Shown here: in pieces, positions 25,474 through 33,090 of the stretch | How positions within the stretch are numbered: position 1 is the first letter of the stretch | How the letters are laid out: every line of letters starts with the position of its first letter | Source of the DNA: Pseudooceanicola lipolyticus | Lineage (GTDB): Bacteria > Pseudomonadota > Alphaproteobacteria > Rhodobacterales > Rhodobacteraceae | DNA length: 64,000 nucleotides | Assembly: GCF_002786325.1 (NCBI RefSeq) | Contig: NZ_PGTB01000007.1 | Coordinates: forward strand, 21,062 to 85,061 | Direction of reading: 5' to 3' | Translations under genes and position numbers: made by a program | The notes under the pieces: model-generated | What the model saw: the letters and a program-made list of their open reading frames with translations, nothing else | What the model was told of the DNA's origin: nothing | Databases searched by the model: none

Positions 25474-26460
25474 TCAGATTTCCACGACCACCTTGCCGAT
25501 AGCTTTGCCGCTTTGCAGCCGGCCATAGGCCTGCCCGGTCTTGGCAAAGGTGAAGGACGGCTGATCCAGCAGCGGTTTCACCGCACCGGCGTCAGCCAGT
25601 TGCGCAAGCTCGGCAAGGATCTTGCCGTGAACCTCGCGGCCATGGTCATGCAGCATCGGCAGCAGCATGAAGACGATGTGCAGCGACAGCCCTTTGAAAT
25701 GCGCCGGGGACAGGTCGATTTCCGACAGCGCGACCGTGGTGACAACCTGCGCATTCAACGCCGCCGCCGCGAAGGAATTGGTCAGGTTGGCGCCGCCGAC
25801 GCTGTCGAAGACGGCATCGAACCCCGCGCCGCCGGTGTGGCTGCCCACGTACGCCTCGATCTCTTCGGACTTGAAGTCGATCGGCCGCGCGCCGAAGCCT
25901 TCGATCACCGCAAGCTGATCGGCACCGGTTCCGGTGGCCGAGACCTCGGCCCCGAGATGGCGCGCCAGCTGCACGGCGATATGCCCCACGCCGCCGGCGC
26001 CGCCCTGAACCAGCACCTTCTGCCCCGCGGTCACGCCGGCACGGTCCAGCCCCTCCCAGGCGGTGATGCCGACCAGCGGCAAGGCCGCGGCTTCGCGCAT
26101 GGAGTGCGATTTCGGCTTGTGGGCGATCAGCCGGGCATCGGCGGGAATGAATTCGGCCAGCGCCCCTTGCAGGTCGGCAAGACCGCCGGCGCAGCCATAG
26201 ACCTCGTCCCCTACCTGGTAGCCGGTCACGCCATCGCCGATCTCTTCCACGATGCCGGCGAAATCCATGCCAAGAATGGCCGGCAGCGCGGGCGACAGGG
26301 GCAGGTCGCGGCCCATGTTCTTGATCATCGTGTCGATCGTGTTGACGCTGGTCGCCTTGACGCGAACCAGGACCTGGCCGGGGCCCGCCATCGGACGCGG
26401 GAGATCGGTTTCGTCGAAGGACGCGTCAGGCCCGTAGGCGTTCAGGGTCATGGCTTTCAT
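25474..26460 (-). CDS. Zinc-independent MDR oxidoreductase (quinone oxidoreductase type)
   Basis: A 328-residue NAD(P)H-dependent oxidoreductase of the medium-chain dehydrogenase/reductase superfamily. The catalytic GroES-like half carries PGQVLVRVKATSVNTID and LGMDFAGIVEEIG. The Rossmann half carries VLVQGGAGGVGHIAVQLA and FDAVFDSVGG. The zinc-binding cysteines of alcohol dehydrogenases are absent, which fits the quinone/enone reductase branch. Substrate is unknown. It runs alone, divergent from the acetoin-dehydrogenase-type operon. A perfect GC palindrome (25450-25463) just past its stop may act as a terminator, and the IS scrap begins right after that. Confidence 0.88.
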   Translation of the reverse strand: MKAMTLNAYGPDASFDETDLPRPMAGPGQVLVRVKATSVNTIDTMIKNMGRDLPLSPALPAILGMDFAGIVEEIGDGVTGYQVGDEVYGCAGGLADLQGALAEFIPADARLIAHKPKSHSMREAAALPLVGITAWEGLDRAGVTAGQKVLVQGGAGGVGHIAVQLARHLGAEVSATGTGADQLAVIEGFGARPIDFKSEEIEAYVGSHTGGAGFDAVFDSVGGANLTNSFAAAALNAQVVTTVALSEIDLSPAHFKGLSLHIVFMLLPMLHDHGREVHGKILAELAQLADAGAVKPLLDQPSFTFAKTGQAYGRLQSGKAIGKVVVEI

Positions 26461-26600
26461 TGGTCAGCTCCTGTGTGTTGTTTGGATCCGAGATACAGGC
26501 CAATCGATCCGGAGATAATGGCTCAGATTATGAGTTCAGTTTTTTGATTTGGAATATAATTGAGGTGAGCGCGGCCCCCTGCCTCACGCGGCAACCCGAC

Positions 26601-26629
26601 CTGTCTCAACCTGACTCACGATGAGACAG
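26601..26629. promoter_or_regulatory. Dyad upstream of acoA, candidate AcoR-type binding site
   Basis: Perfect 8-bp inverted repeat CTGTCTCA (26601-26608) and TGAGACAG (26622-26629) with a 13-base spacer, so half-site centres are 21 bases (two helical turns) apart. It lies 116 bases before the acoA start and about 140 bases from the MDR start. A Fis-type HTH dimer such as the regulator at 30680-32512 could bind it; that link is inference. Confidence 0.6.
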
Positions 26630-26745
26630 ATAAGCTCTCGCGGCGCCTTGGCAGGCGTCGGAAGATTGCCCGAACCTCTGCCCCGATGAACCCTCTGCCC
26701 AGTGTTCGAGGCGGCAATCCCGCCGCACATGACAGGGAGGAGTTC

Positions 26746-27735
26746 ATGGCACCTACACGCGACGAACAGCATTGGATGTATCGCAACATGGTCACGAGCC
26801 GTCGGTTCGAAGAGACCATCGCGAAGATCTATTTCGAAGGAAAGACGCCCGCGTTCAACATGGCAAACGGGCCGATCCCGGGCGAGATGCACCTGTCCGA
26901 CGGGCAGGAGCCGGTGGCGGTGGGGGTCTGTGCACACCTGACTCCCGAGGATGTGGTCACGGCCACCCACCGCCCCCACCATCAGGCGATCGCCAAAGGC
27001 GTGGATCTGAACAAGATGGCGGCCGAGATCTTTGGCAAGGCAACCGGGCTTTCCGGCGGACGCGGCGGGCATATGCATCTGTTCGATGCGGATGTGAACT
27101 TTGCCTGCTCGGGTATCATCGCGCAGGGCATGGGGCCGGCCGTGGGCGCCGCGCTCAGCCGCAAGATGCAGGGCAAGCCGGGCGTGGCCGTGGCCTTTGT
27201 CGGCGAAGGCGCGGTGAACCAGGGCGGCTGGCACGAGGCGATGAACCTCGCCGCCGTGTGGAATCTGCCCTTCGTCTGCGTGATCGAGGACAACGCCTGG
27301 GGCATCTCGGTGGCCAAGTCCGCGGCAACCGCGGTGCCCACCAACGATGTGCGCGCGGCGGCCTATGGCATTCCCGGCACCCGTGTCGAGGGCAATGACC
27401 CCTTCGCCATTTACGCGGCCGCCGGCGAGGCCATCGCCCGCGCCCGAAACGGCGAGGGCCCGTCGCTGATCGAGGTGGAGACCTATCGGCTTGCCGGGCA
27501 CTTCATGGGCGACGCCGAGGGCTATCGTCCGGAAGGCGAAAAGGATGGCCTGTTCGAGAAGGACCCGATCCCTGCAATGCGCGCCCGTTTGCTCGCCGAT
27601 GGTGCGGCCAGCGAGGCGGAGCTTGCCGCCATCGAGCGCGAGGCCGAGGCCCGCGTCGAAACGGCCATCACGTTCGCCCGCGACAGCGCGGAACCGGCGC
27701 CCGAAGACGCGCTGACCGCCGTCTTTGCAGCCTGA
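26746..27735 (+). CDS. acoA: Acetoin dehydrogenase-type E1 component, alpha subunit (TPP-dependent)
   Basis: A 329-residue alpha subunit of a thiamine-diphosphate-dependent 2-oxo acid/acetoin dehydrogenase E1, a cytoplasmic heterotetramer with the product of the next gene. The thiamine-binding signature GEGAVNQG begins at residue 153 and runs to EDNAWGIS near 181-188. GGRGGHMHLFD near 105-114 is also conserved in this family. The ATG at 26746 has GGGAGGAG upstream and gives the standard N-terminus; a longer in-frame start at 26686 is unneeded. Acetoin is the likely substrate because the operon faces an AcoR-like regulator, but other 2-oxo acids or diketones cannot be excluded. Confidence 0.85.
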   Translation: MAPTRDEQHWMYRNMVTSRRFEETIAKIYFEGKTPAFNMANGPIPGEMHLSDGQEPVAVGVCAHLTPEDVVTATHRPHHQAIAKGVDLNKMAAEIFGKATGLSGGRGGHMHLFDADVNFACSGIIAQGMGPAVGAALSRKMQGKPGVAVAFVGEGAVNQGGWHEAMNLAAVWNLPFVCVIEDNAWGISVAKSAATAVPTNDVRAAAYGIPGTRVEGNDPFAIYAAAGEAIARARNGEGPSLIEVETYRLAGHFMGDAEGYRPEGEKDGLFEKDPIPAMRARLLADGAASEAELAAIEREAEARVETAITFARDSAEPAPEDALTAVFAA

Positions 27736-27749
27736 AGGGAGGAAAACCA

Positions 27750-28778
27750 ATGACCAAATCGAACGAGAGAAAACTGACCATCGCCCGCGCCATGGCCGAG
27801 GCCACGGCGCAGGAAATGCGGCTGGACCCCAGCGTCTTTGTCATGGGCGAGGACATCGCAGCCCTTGGTGGCGTCTATGGCAACACCCGCGGCCTGCTTG
27901 AGGAATTCGGCCCCGAGCGTATCCGCGACACGCCGATCTCCGAGACCGCCTTCATCGGTGCCGCCGTCGGTGCCGCACAGGACGGGATGCGCCCGGTGGT
28001 GGAACTGATGTTCGTGGACTTCTTCGGCGTCTGTTTCGACGCGATTTACAACCTGATGGCCAAGAACATCTATTTCTCCGGCGGCAACCTGAAGGTGCCG
28101 ATGGTGCTGATGACCTCGACCGGCGGCGGCTATTCCGACGGCGGGCAGCATTCGCAATGCCTTTACGGCACGTTTGCGCATCTGCCGGGAATGAAGGTGG
28201 TGGCGCCGTCCAACGCCTATGACGCCAAGGGGTTGATGACCGCCGCGATGCGCGACGACAGTCCGGTGGTCTACATGTACCACAAGGGCTTGCAGGGCAT
28301 GGGCTGGCTGGGCACCGAGCCCGCCGCCACGGTGCACGTGCCCGAGGAACGCTATACGCTCGAGATCGGCAAGGCCAAGGTCGTGCGCCAGGGCAAGGAC
28401 GTCACCATTGTCAGCCTCGGTATGGGAGTGCACAACGCGCTGAAGGCCGCGAAGAAACTCGAGGCCGATGGCGTCAGTGCCGAGGTCGTGGACCTTGTCA
28501 GCCTGGTGCCGCTCGACCGCGACACGATCCGGGCCAGCGTCGCCAAGACCGGCCGGCTGATTGTCGTGGACGAGGATTACCAGAGTTATGGCGTCTCGGG
28601 CGAGGTGATCGCCAGCGTGACCGAGCATGACATCTCGGTCCTGAAGGCCGCGCCCAAGCGGGTTGCCTTCCCCGACGTGCCGATCCCGTTCGCCCGCGTG
28701 ATGGAGCAGCACTGCTTGCCGAATCCGGTCAAGATCGTCGCCGCGTGGCGCGACATGTCGGCGATGCAGCCCGCCTGA
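27750..28778 (+). CDS. acoB: Acetoin dehydrogenase-type E1 component, beta subunit
   Basis: A 342-residue transketolase-like beta subunit completing the E1 heterotetramer. Typical blocks are VFVMGEDIAALGGVYG, RIRDTPISETAFIGAAVGAA, MVLMTSTGGGYSDGGQHSQ and VEVVDLVSLVPLDRDT-like sequence (here EVVDLVSLVPLDRDT), with the C-terminal transketolase domain after ~200. It starts 14 bases after acoA with GGGAGG as ribosome-binding site. The GGGYSDGGQHSQ loop is characteristic of E1 beta proteins that work on acetoin or branched substrates. Confidence 0.87.
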   Translation: MTKSNERKLTIARAMAEATAQEMRLDPSVFVMGEDIAALGGVYGNTRGLLEEFGPERIRDTPISETAFIGAAVGAAQDGMRPVVELMFVDFFGVCFDAIYNLMAKNIYFSGGNLKVPMVLMTSTGGGYSDGGQHSQCLYGTFAHLPGMKVVAPSNAYDAKGLMTAAMRDDSPVVYMYHKGLQGMGWLGTEPAATVHVPEERYTLEIGKAKVVRQGKDVTIVSLGMGVHNALKAAKKLEADGVSAEVVDLVSLVPLDRDTIRASVAKTGRLIVVDEDYQSYGVSGEVIASVTEHDISVLKAAPKRVAFPDVPIPFARVMEQHCLPNPVKIVAAWRDMSAMQPA

Positions 28779-28851
28779 TCCCCACCTCACCACTCACGGA
28801 GCCCACCGGGGGCAGGCGGTGCCTGTCCCCGAACAGAGAAGGACAATCCAC

Positions 28852-29085
28852 ATGGCAACAGACATCACCATCCCCACGGACCTCTGGGAAGAAGACGAGG
28901 ACTGCGTCATCACCGGCTGGCTCGTCGATGACGGCGCGGCGGTCGAGGAGGGCGCGCTGGTGGCCGAAATCATGACCGCCAAGGTGCAATACGAGGTGCA
29001 CGCCCCGGCCGCTGGCAGCGTCAGGATCACCGAAGAGGCTGACGCGGTCGTCGCCAAGGGCGCGGTCATCGGGCGGATCGAATGA
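28852..29085 (+). CDS. Stand-alone lipoyl domain protein
   Basis: A 77-residue biotin/lipoyl-attachment domain that would be the swinging arm of the complex. The modified lysine is Lys44 in EIMTAKVQYEV, where the usual ETDKA-type turn is replaced by MTAKV. The ATG at 28852 follows GAGAAGGACAAT; an in-frame ATG at 28819 lies upstream of that site. The stop overlaps the next start (ATGA, 29082-29085). In most complexes this domain is fused to the E2 catalytic domain; here it is a separate polypeptide, with no peripheral subunit-binding domain in either piece. Confidence 0.88.
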   Translation: MATDITIPTDLWEEDEDCVITGWLVDDGAAVEEGALVAEIMTAKVQYEVHAPAAGSVRITEEADAVVAKGAVIGRIE

Positions 29086-29762
29086 GCGGCGCGGCCAAGA
29101 TCGTTCCGCTGAAAGGCGTGCGCGGCATGATCGCCGACCGGATGGTGGAAAGCCTGCAAACGGCGGCGCAGCTGACCCATCACGGCAGCGCCGATGCCTC
29201 GGCGCTCCTGGCCGAAAAGGCGCGGCTGGCGGAGGCCGGGACGAAGGTCTCGGTCGAAGATCTGCTGATGCTGGCCGTGGTGCGAGCGCTCCGGTCGGTG
29301 CCCGATGCCAATGGCCGGGTCGAGGGGCGCGAGGTCAAGCTGTCGGAGGCGGTCGATCTGTCGGTCGCCATCGCGCTGCCGGGCAATCTGCTGGTGGCCC
29401 CGGCGATTTTCGGCGCCGAGAAGATGGGGGTGAGCGCGCTGCGCGCTGCCCGGCAGGACCTGGCCAGGCGGGCGAAGGCCAACAAGCTGAGCGTGACCGA
29501 GATGACCGGTGGCACCTTCACCGTCTCGAACCTTGGGCTGACGCGGGTCGAGCATTTCACACCTATCATCAACGCGCCGCAAATCTGCATTCTCGGCATC
29601 GGCCGCGTGACCGACCGCGCCGTGCGCGCGCCGGACAGCGGGATCGCGCTGCGCCCCCATGTCGGCCTGTCGCTGACCTTCGATCACCGCGCGCTTGACG
29701 GCGCCCCGGCGGGCGACTTGCTGACGGCGATCTGCGAAGAAATCGAGGCGATACGGGCATGA
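29082..29762 (+). CDS. 2-oxo acid dehydrogenase E2 catalytic (acyltransferase) domain, lipoyl-less
   Basis: A 226-residue protein consisting only of the chloramphenicol-acetyltransferase-like catalytic domain of an E2. It opens with VPLKGVRGMIADRM, the normal start of this domain, and has TGGTFTVSNLGL and the active-site motif HRALDG near residues 202-207 (His and Asp present). It lacks a lipoyl domain and an E1/E3-binding domain, and pairs with the free lipoyl protein just upstream. Start and stop overlap both neighbours by 4 bases, so the three genes are translationally coupled. E3 (dihydrolipoamide dehydrogenase) is not in the window and must come from elsewhere. Confidence 0.88.
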   Translation: MSGAAKIVPLKGVRGMIADRMVESLQTAAQLTHHGSADASALLAEKARLAEAGTKVSVEDLLMLAVVRALRSVPDANGRVEGREVKLSEAVDLSVAIALPGNLLVAPAIFGAEKMGVSALRAARQDLARRAKANKLSVTEMTGGTFTVSNLGLTRVEHFTPIINAPQICILGIGRVTDRAVRAPDSGIALRPHVGLSLTFDHRALDGAPAGDLLTAICEEIEAIRA

Positions 29763-30457
29763 GCACTGCACTGCGGGTGGTGCCGACGGTGGCCGAGGGT
29801 CTGGCGTTGGAGGCGGAGGCTTTCGACGGCACCGGCCCGCCGGTGCGGCTCTGGATGGCGCAAGCTCGGGCGCTGGTTTGTCCGGCGGCCTTTCGACGCA
29901 AGCGCGGCTTTGACGCCGCCGCGCGGACCACGGCCGCGCGGAACTGGCCGCTGCATTTGCGGCCAACCGGCGGAGGAGCCGTGCCGCAGGGGCCGGGGGT
30001 GCTGAACCTCGCGCTGGCTTTCACCGCTGGGCCCGAATTTGGCATCGAAGCGGGCTACCACCTGGTCACCGATGTCATCCGCCACGCGCTTGGCCCCTTC
30101 GGCCGCAGCCTCGCCACCGGCGCCACGCCGGACAGCTTCTGCGACGGCGCCTGGAACCTCTCGGTGGCGGGGCGGAAGCTCGTCGGCACCGCGCAGCGTA
30201 TCCGCCCCGCCAGCGGGGGGCGGCGCCGCGTTCTTGTGCACGCGCTAATCCTCTTGGAGGGCGATCTTTCGGCCGGCGTCGAGGCGGTAAACGGGCTGCA
30301 TGCGGACCTTGGCCTGCCGCGGGTGACGGACCAGGCCCATACGACCCTTGCGCATGTCTTTGGGCCGGAGGCAGCCGAGCCTGCACAGCTTGCCAGACAC
30401 CTCGCGGCCCACGCGGCGCAAGCGCTCGCCCCGCCGCCGGCGATCTTCGCCGCCTGA
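29759..30457 (+). CDS. Lipoate-protein ligase family protein
   Basis: A 232-residue member of the LplA/BPL superfamily. Signature parts are LRPTGGGAVPQGPGVLNL (the family RRxxGGGAV-x-H motif, with a Gln/Gly turn in place of the His) and VAGRKLVGTAQR (the catalytic Lys in the GxKxxGxAQR motif). It overlaps the E2 gene by 4 bases and ends the operon, so it probably attaches lipoate to Lys44 of the free lipoyl protein. It lacks the C-terminal accessory domain of E. coli LplA, so it could also act as an octanoyl/lipoyl transferase. The dedicated function is inferred from gene order. Confidence 0.82.
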   Translation: MSTALRVVPTVAEGLALEAEAFDGTGPPVRLWMAQARALVCPAAFRRKRGFDAAARTTAARNWPLHLRPTGGGAVPQGPGVLNLALAFTAGPEFGIEAGYHLVTDVIRHALGPFGRSLATGATPDSFCDGAWNLSVAGRKLVGTAQRIRPASGGRRRVLVHALILLEGDLSAGVEAVNGLHADLGLPRVTDQAHTTLAHVFGPEAAEPAQLARHLAAHAAQALAPPPAIFAA

Positions 30458-30679
30458 ATTCACCACCGCTTGGAGCAGGGCGCGACGCCGATGCGGAGCA
30501 GGGGATAGGCAGGTCAGAGGCATTGCCGCCCCCTCCGCCGGCCGATTTTGCCAATCGGTGGGGCGTGGCGAGGCCACCGCCTCCGACAAGGCGACACCCT
30601 ATATCCGGTGGTGCCGGAGGGGCCGTGGCCGCCGAAGCTCTCCTAAAAGGCCGGGTTCAACTGTTTCCGAGACTGCCGG

Positions 30680-32512
30680 TCAGGATGGCCGGATCAACCT
30701 GTGCCGCTTGATCTTGCGGTTGATGGTCGCGCGGCTCATGCCGAGGCGCCGCGCGGCTTCGCTGACGTTCCAGCCGCTGGATGTCAGGGCATCGCGGATC
30801 TGCGTGGCCTCGTCATAGACCAGCCGAGGTGCCCGCGCGGCGGGGGGCGCGGCAGCAATCGCCGCACCCGCGGCGATCGAGGTCGGGCGCAGGTCGACCG
30901 GGGTGAGGCGGTCATTCGATGCGGTCATCAGCGCGCGCGACAGGGCCGCACTCAATTCACGGACATTGCCAGGAAAGGGGTGCGCGCGGATCATCGCGGC
31001 GGCCTCGTCGCTGAGGTCGACCTGACGGCCGGCGATCTTGGTGGCGAGAACCTGTGCCAGCATCTCGGGATGCGCGCGCTCTCTGAGCGGTGGCAGCGCA
31101 ACCCGCGCCCCGGCGATCAGGTAGTAGAGGTCATCGCGGAAGCGCCCCTCTGCCACCGCATCGAGCAAGGGCTGGCGGCTCAGGCCAACGATCCTTGGCT
31201 GCGCGCCATCTTCCCCCTGCCGGTCGGCCTCCACCTCGTCCAATTGCCTGCGGAGCTCCGCCTGCGCCTCGGACGGCATCTCGGCAATGTTGTCCAGCAG
31301 CACCGACGCCCTGTCCTGCGCCGCTTCGGGCATCAGCGACAGGATCCGCGCCTGCGACAGAACACTGCGCAGAGCGTCGATATCCGCCGCCGTGCCGCCC
31401 ATCGTGGCGCAATCGATCTTGAGCACGGGCGAGGTGCCTGCCAGTGCCGCGATCAGCGCCGACTTGCCCGTGCCGGTCTCGCCCTCGACAAGGAAGGGCA
31501 TCGCCGCACGAAACAGCATCTTCGCCTCTGCGCAACGCGCCGCCATCAGCTTGCAGCCCGTCGCGAGTTCCAGCAGCGAGGGCGGCAGCCGACGTCGCCG
31601 GGGCGGCGAGGCGGGGCGGGCGGTGCGGGGCAGGGGAGCGGCTGTTTTCGGCAGCACAGCAGACAGCGTCATCGCCCGGCCCGTCGTCGTGGGTATCGAA
31701 AGCACACGCTCCGGCACCTTCGCCAGCGTGTCGCTGTCCATATCGAAAACCGCCTGGAAGGGCTGCCCCTTCAGCTTCCCGGGCGCGCGGTCACCGACGA
31801 TCCGCTGCACCGCGGATGTCGCGCCAAGGATGATCCCGGCTTCATCGACCGCGATCAGCCCGCCTCCCGACAGCGGCTGCCCCTCAGCGCCGGAGGACAC
31901 TGATATGATCATGCTGTCCGCGAAATGCTGTTCGAACAGCTGGTGCTGGATGCGCTCGGCCGCGGTGTCGAGAAACTGGCGGGCAAAATAATGCTCCGCC
32001 GCGTTCCCGTTTTCGAAGGTGACGAGGTTTACCGCCCCAACGAGCGCCCCCTCGGCATCGAAGATCGGCGCGCCGGTGCAGGCAAAGGGCTTGAGCCGCG
32101 CATAGAAATGATCGGCCCCGCCAACGGTAAAGGCACGGCCCGCGCGCAGGGCCATCGCGACGCCGTTCGTCCCGGCCACCCGTTCATCCCAGCAGGACCC
32201 CAGCGCGATGCCGTTCCAGTCTTCGGCGCCCCGCCACGGTCCGGCCATTTCCAGCCGCACCAGAACGCCATCGGCATCCGTAACGACCAGACACCGTTTG
32301 CCATCGCCTGCGAACGATGCCAGCTGGCGGAAAAAGCCCTGCCTGCCGCCGGTCCGTTCGGTTATCTGCTCAAGCCGCGGCGCGATCTCGCTGGCTTGCA
32401 GGCGCAGAATCGGCCGCGCCGCATCCCGGGTGAGCCTGTGCTGCCGCTCGCAGCGGTCCCACGAGGCCGCGATCTGCTCGCGGGTGAAAGCGTCTGGCAT
32501 GTCTCCGATCAT
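30680..32512 (-). CDS. acoR: AcoR-like Fis-family regulator with degenerate sigma-54 activator domain
   Basis: A 610-residue cytoplasmic regulator. A GAF sensor (about 40-200, with GSCWDERVAGTNGVAMAL typical of AcoR) is followed by a PAS-like segment (~215-290), an AAA+ domain (~320-545) and a Fis-type HTH (566-607, NVSEAARRLGMSRATINRKI). The AAA+ domain keeps Walker A GETGTGKS (344-351), RFRDDLYY (457-464) and GNVREL (515-520). It lacks any GAFTGA loop, and the Walker B region reads LLDNIAEMP (405-413) where LDEIGEMP is usual, so the catalytic glutamate is Asn. It is therefore unlikely to drive sigma-54 promoters in the classical way. ATG at 32512 follows GGAGGA. It faces the aco-type operon. 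Confidence 0.88.
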   Translation of the reverse strand: MIGDMPDAFTREQIAASWDRCERQHRLTRDAARPILRLQASEIAPRLEQITERTGGRQGFFRQLASFAGDGKRCLVVTDADGVLVRLEMAGPWRGAEDWNGIALGSCWDERVAGTNGVAMALRAGRAFTVGGADHFYARLKPFACTGAPIFDAEGALVGAVNLVTFENGNAAEHYFARQFLDTAAERIQHQLFEQHFADSMIISVSSGAEGQPLSGGGLIAVDEAGIILGATSAVQRIVGDRAPGKLKGQPFQAVFDMDSDTLAKVPERVLSIPTTTGRAMTLSAVLPKTAAPLPRTARPASPPRRRRLPPSLLELATGCKLMAARCAEAKMLFRAAMPFLVEGETGTGKSALIAALAGTSPVLKIDCATMGGTAADIDALRSVLSQARILSLMPEAAQDRASVLLDNIAEMPSEAQAELRRQLDEVEADRQGEDGAQPRIVGLSRQPLLDAVAEGRFRDDLYYLIAGARVALPPLRERAHPEMLAQVLATKIAGRQVDLSDEAAAMIRAHPFPGNVRELSAALSRALMTASNDRLTPVDLRPTSIAAGAAIAAAPPAARAPRLVYDEATQIRDALTSSGWNVSEAARRLGMSRATINRKIKRHRLIRPS

Positions 32513-32610
32513 GTCTCCTCCGCCCCGGATGTTACGCCAAGGCCGCCATGATCTCCAAAACCAATCTTCAGGTTTGCCCGCCGTGCCGGTCAACTCGTGG
32601 ATCGCATCCA

Positions 32611-32934
32611 TCATCTTGGCTCGGGATCGACGTCGTTGGCCGCCGCTGCCACCGGGCCGAGGTCTGCCTGGTCGTTCGGCACCGCGACGCTGTGTCTCCG
32701 CCATTTGGCCTGGGTTTCGAGCATCGGGTGACCCACCTTTTCCGGCGGCATCCCGGAGAGGTCAGTCTGCGCGAGATGGATCAACTGGAACCTGCCGGAC
32801 GGCAGGCCTTCGACGGCGAAACCGCACCGTTTGCCGTCGCCCTGCAACGCCTGCGGGGCGCCTCTGACGCCCGTCAAACGCGGTTCCGAATGACTCCACC
32901 CGGCGACGGTGATGCGGGTCCGATCTGAGCCCAC
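32611..32934 (-). CDS. Possible small hypothetical protein upstream of acoR
   Basis: An open frame of 107 codons with strong GC bias at third positions (better than the opposite-strand frame over the same bases), starting at a GTG at 32934 without a clear ribosome-binding site. The product is polar, with no signal peptide, membrane segment or recognised domain. It reads in the same direction as the regulator gene and ends 98 bases before it. It may be a real gene, an upstream leader, or chance; I could not decide. Nothing else is seen between 32513 and 32610. Confidence 0.3.
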   Translation of the reverse strand: MGSDRTRITVAGWSHSEPRLTGVRGAPQALQGDGKRCGFAVEGLPSGRFQLIHLAQTDLSGMPPEKVGHPMLETQAKWRRHSVAVPNDQADLGPVAAAANDVDPEPR

Positions 32935-33090
32935 AACCCATCACTCACAGGGTATCAAATATTCGCGCTGAAGGAAAAAAAATTCTGGGAATAGACGGTT
33001 AGGCATCCCATCTTTAAGATAGAGACCAGCCGCCAGTGGCTTTTCATTACGTTCGGCGGCGTCGCCAATCCCGTGAATGGAGAAACCACG

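Noticed and set aside
26630-26745. Possible sigma-54 (-24/-12) promoter before acoA (TGGCAG followed by TTGC)
   Set aside because: The spacing between the two elements is far too long for a sigma-54 promoter.
32941-33090. Possible EcfG general-stress promoter before prkA
   Set aside because: GGAA and CGTT words occur, but not with the expected 16-17 base spacing.
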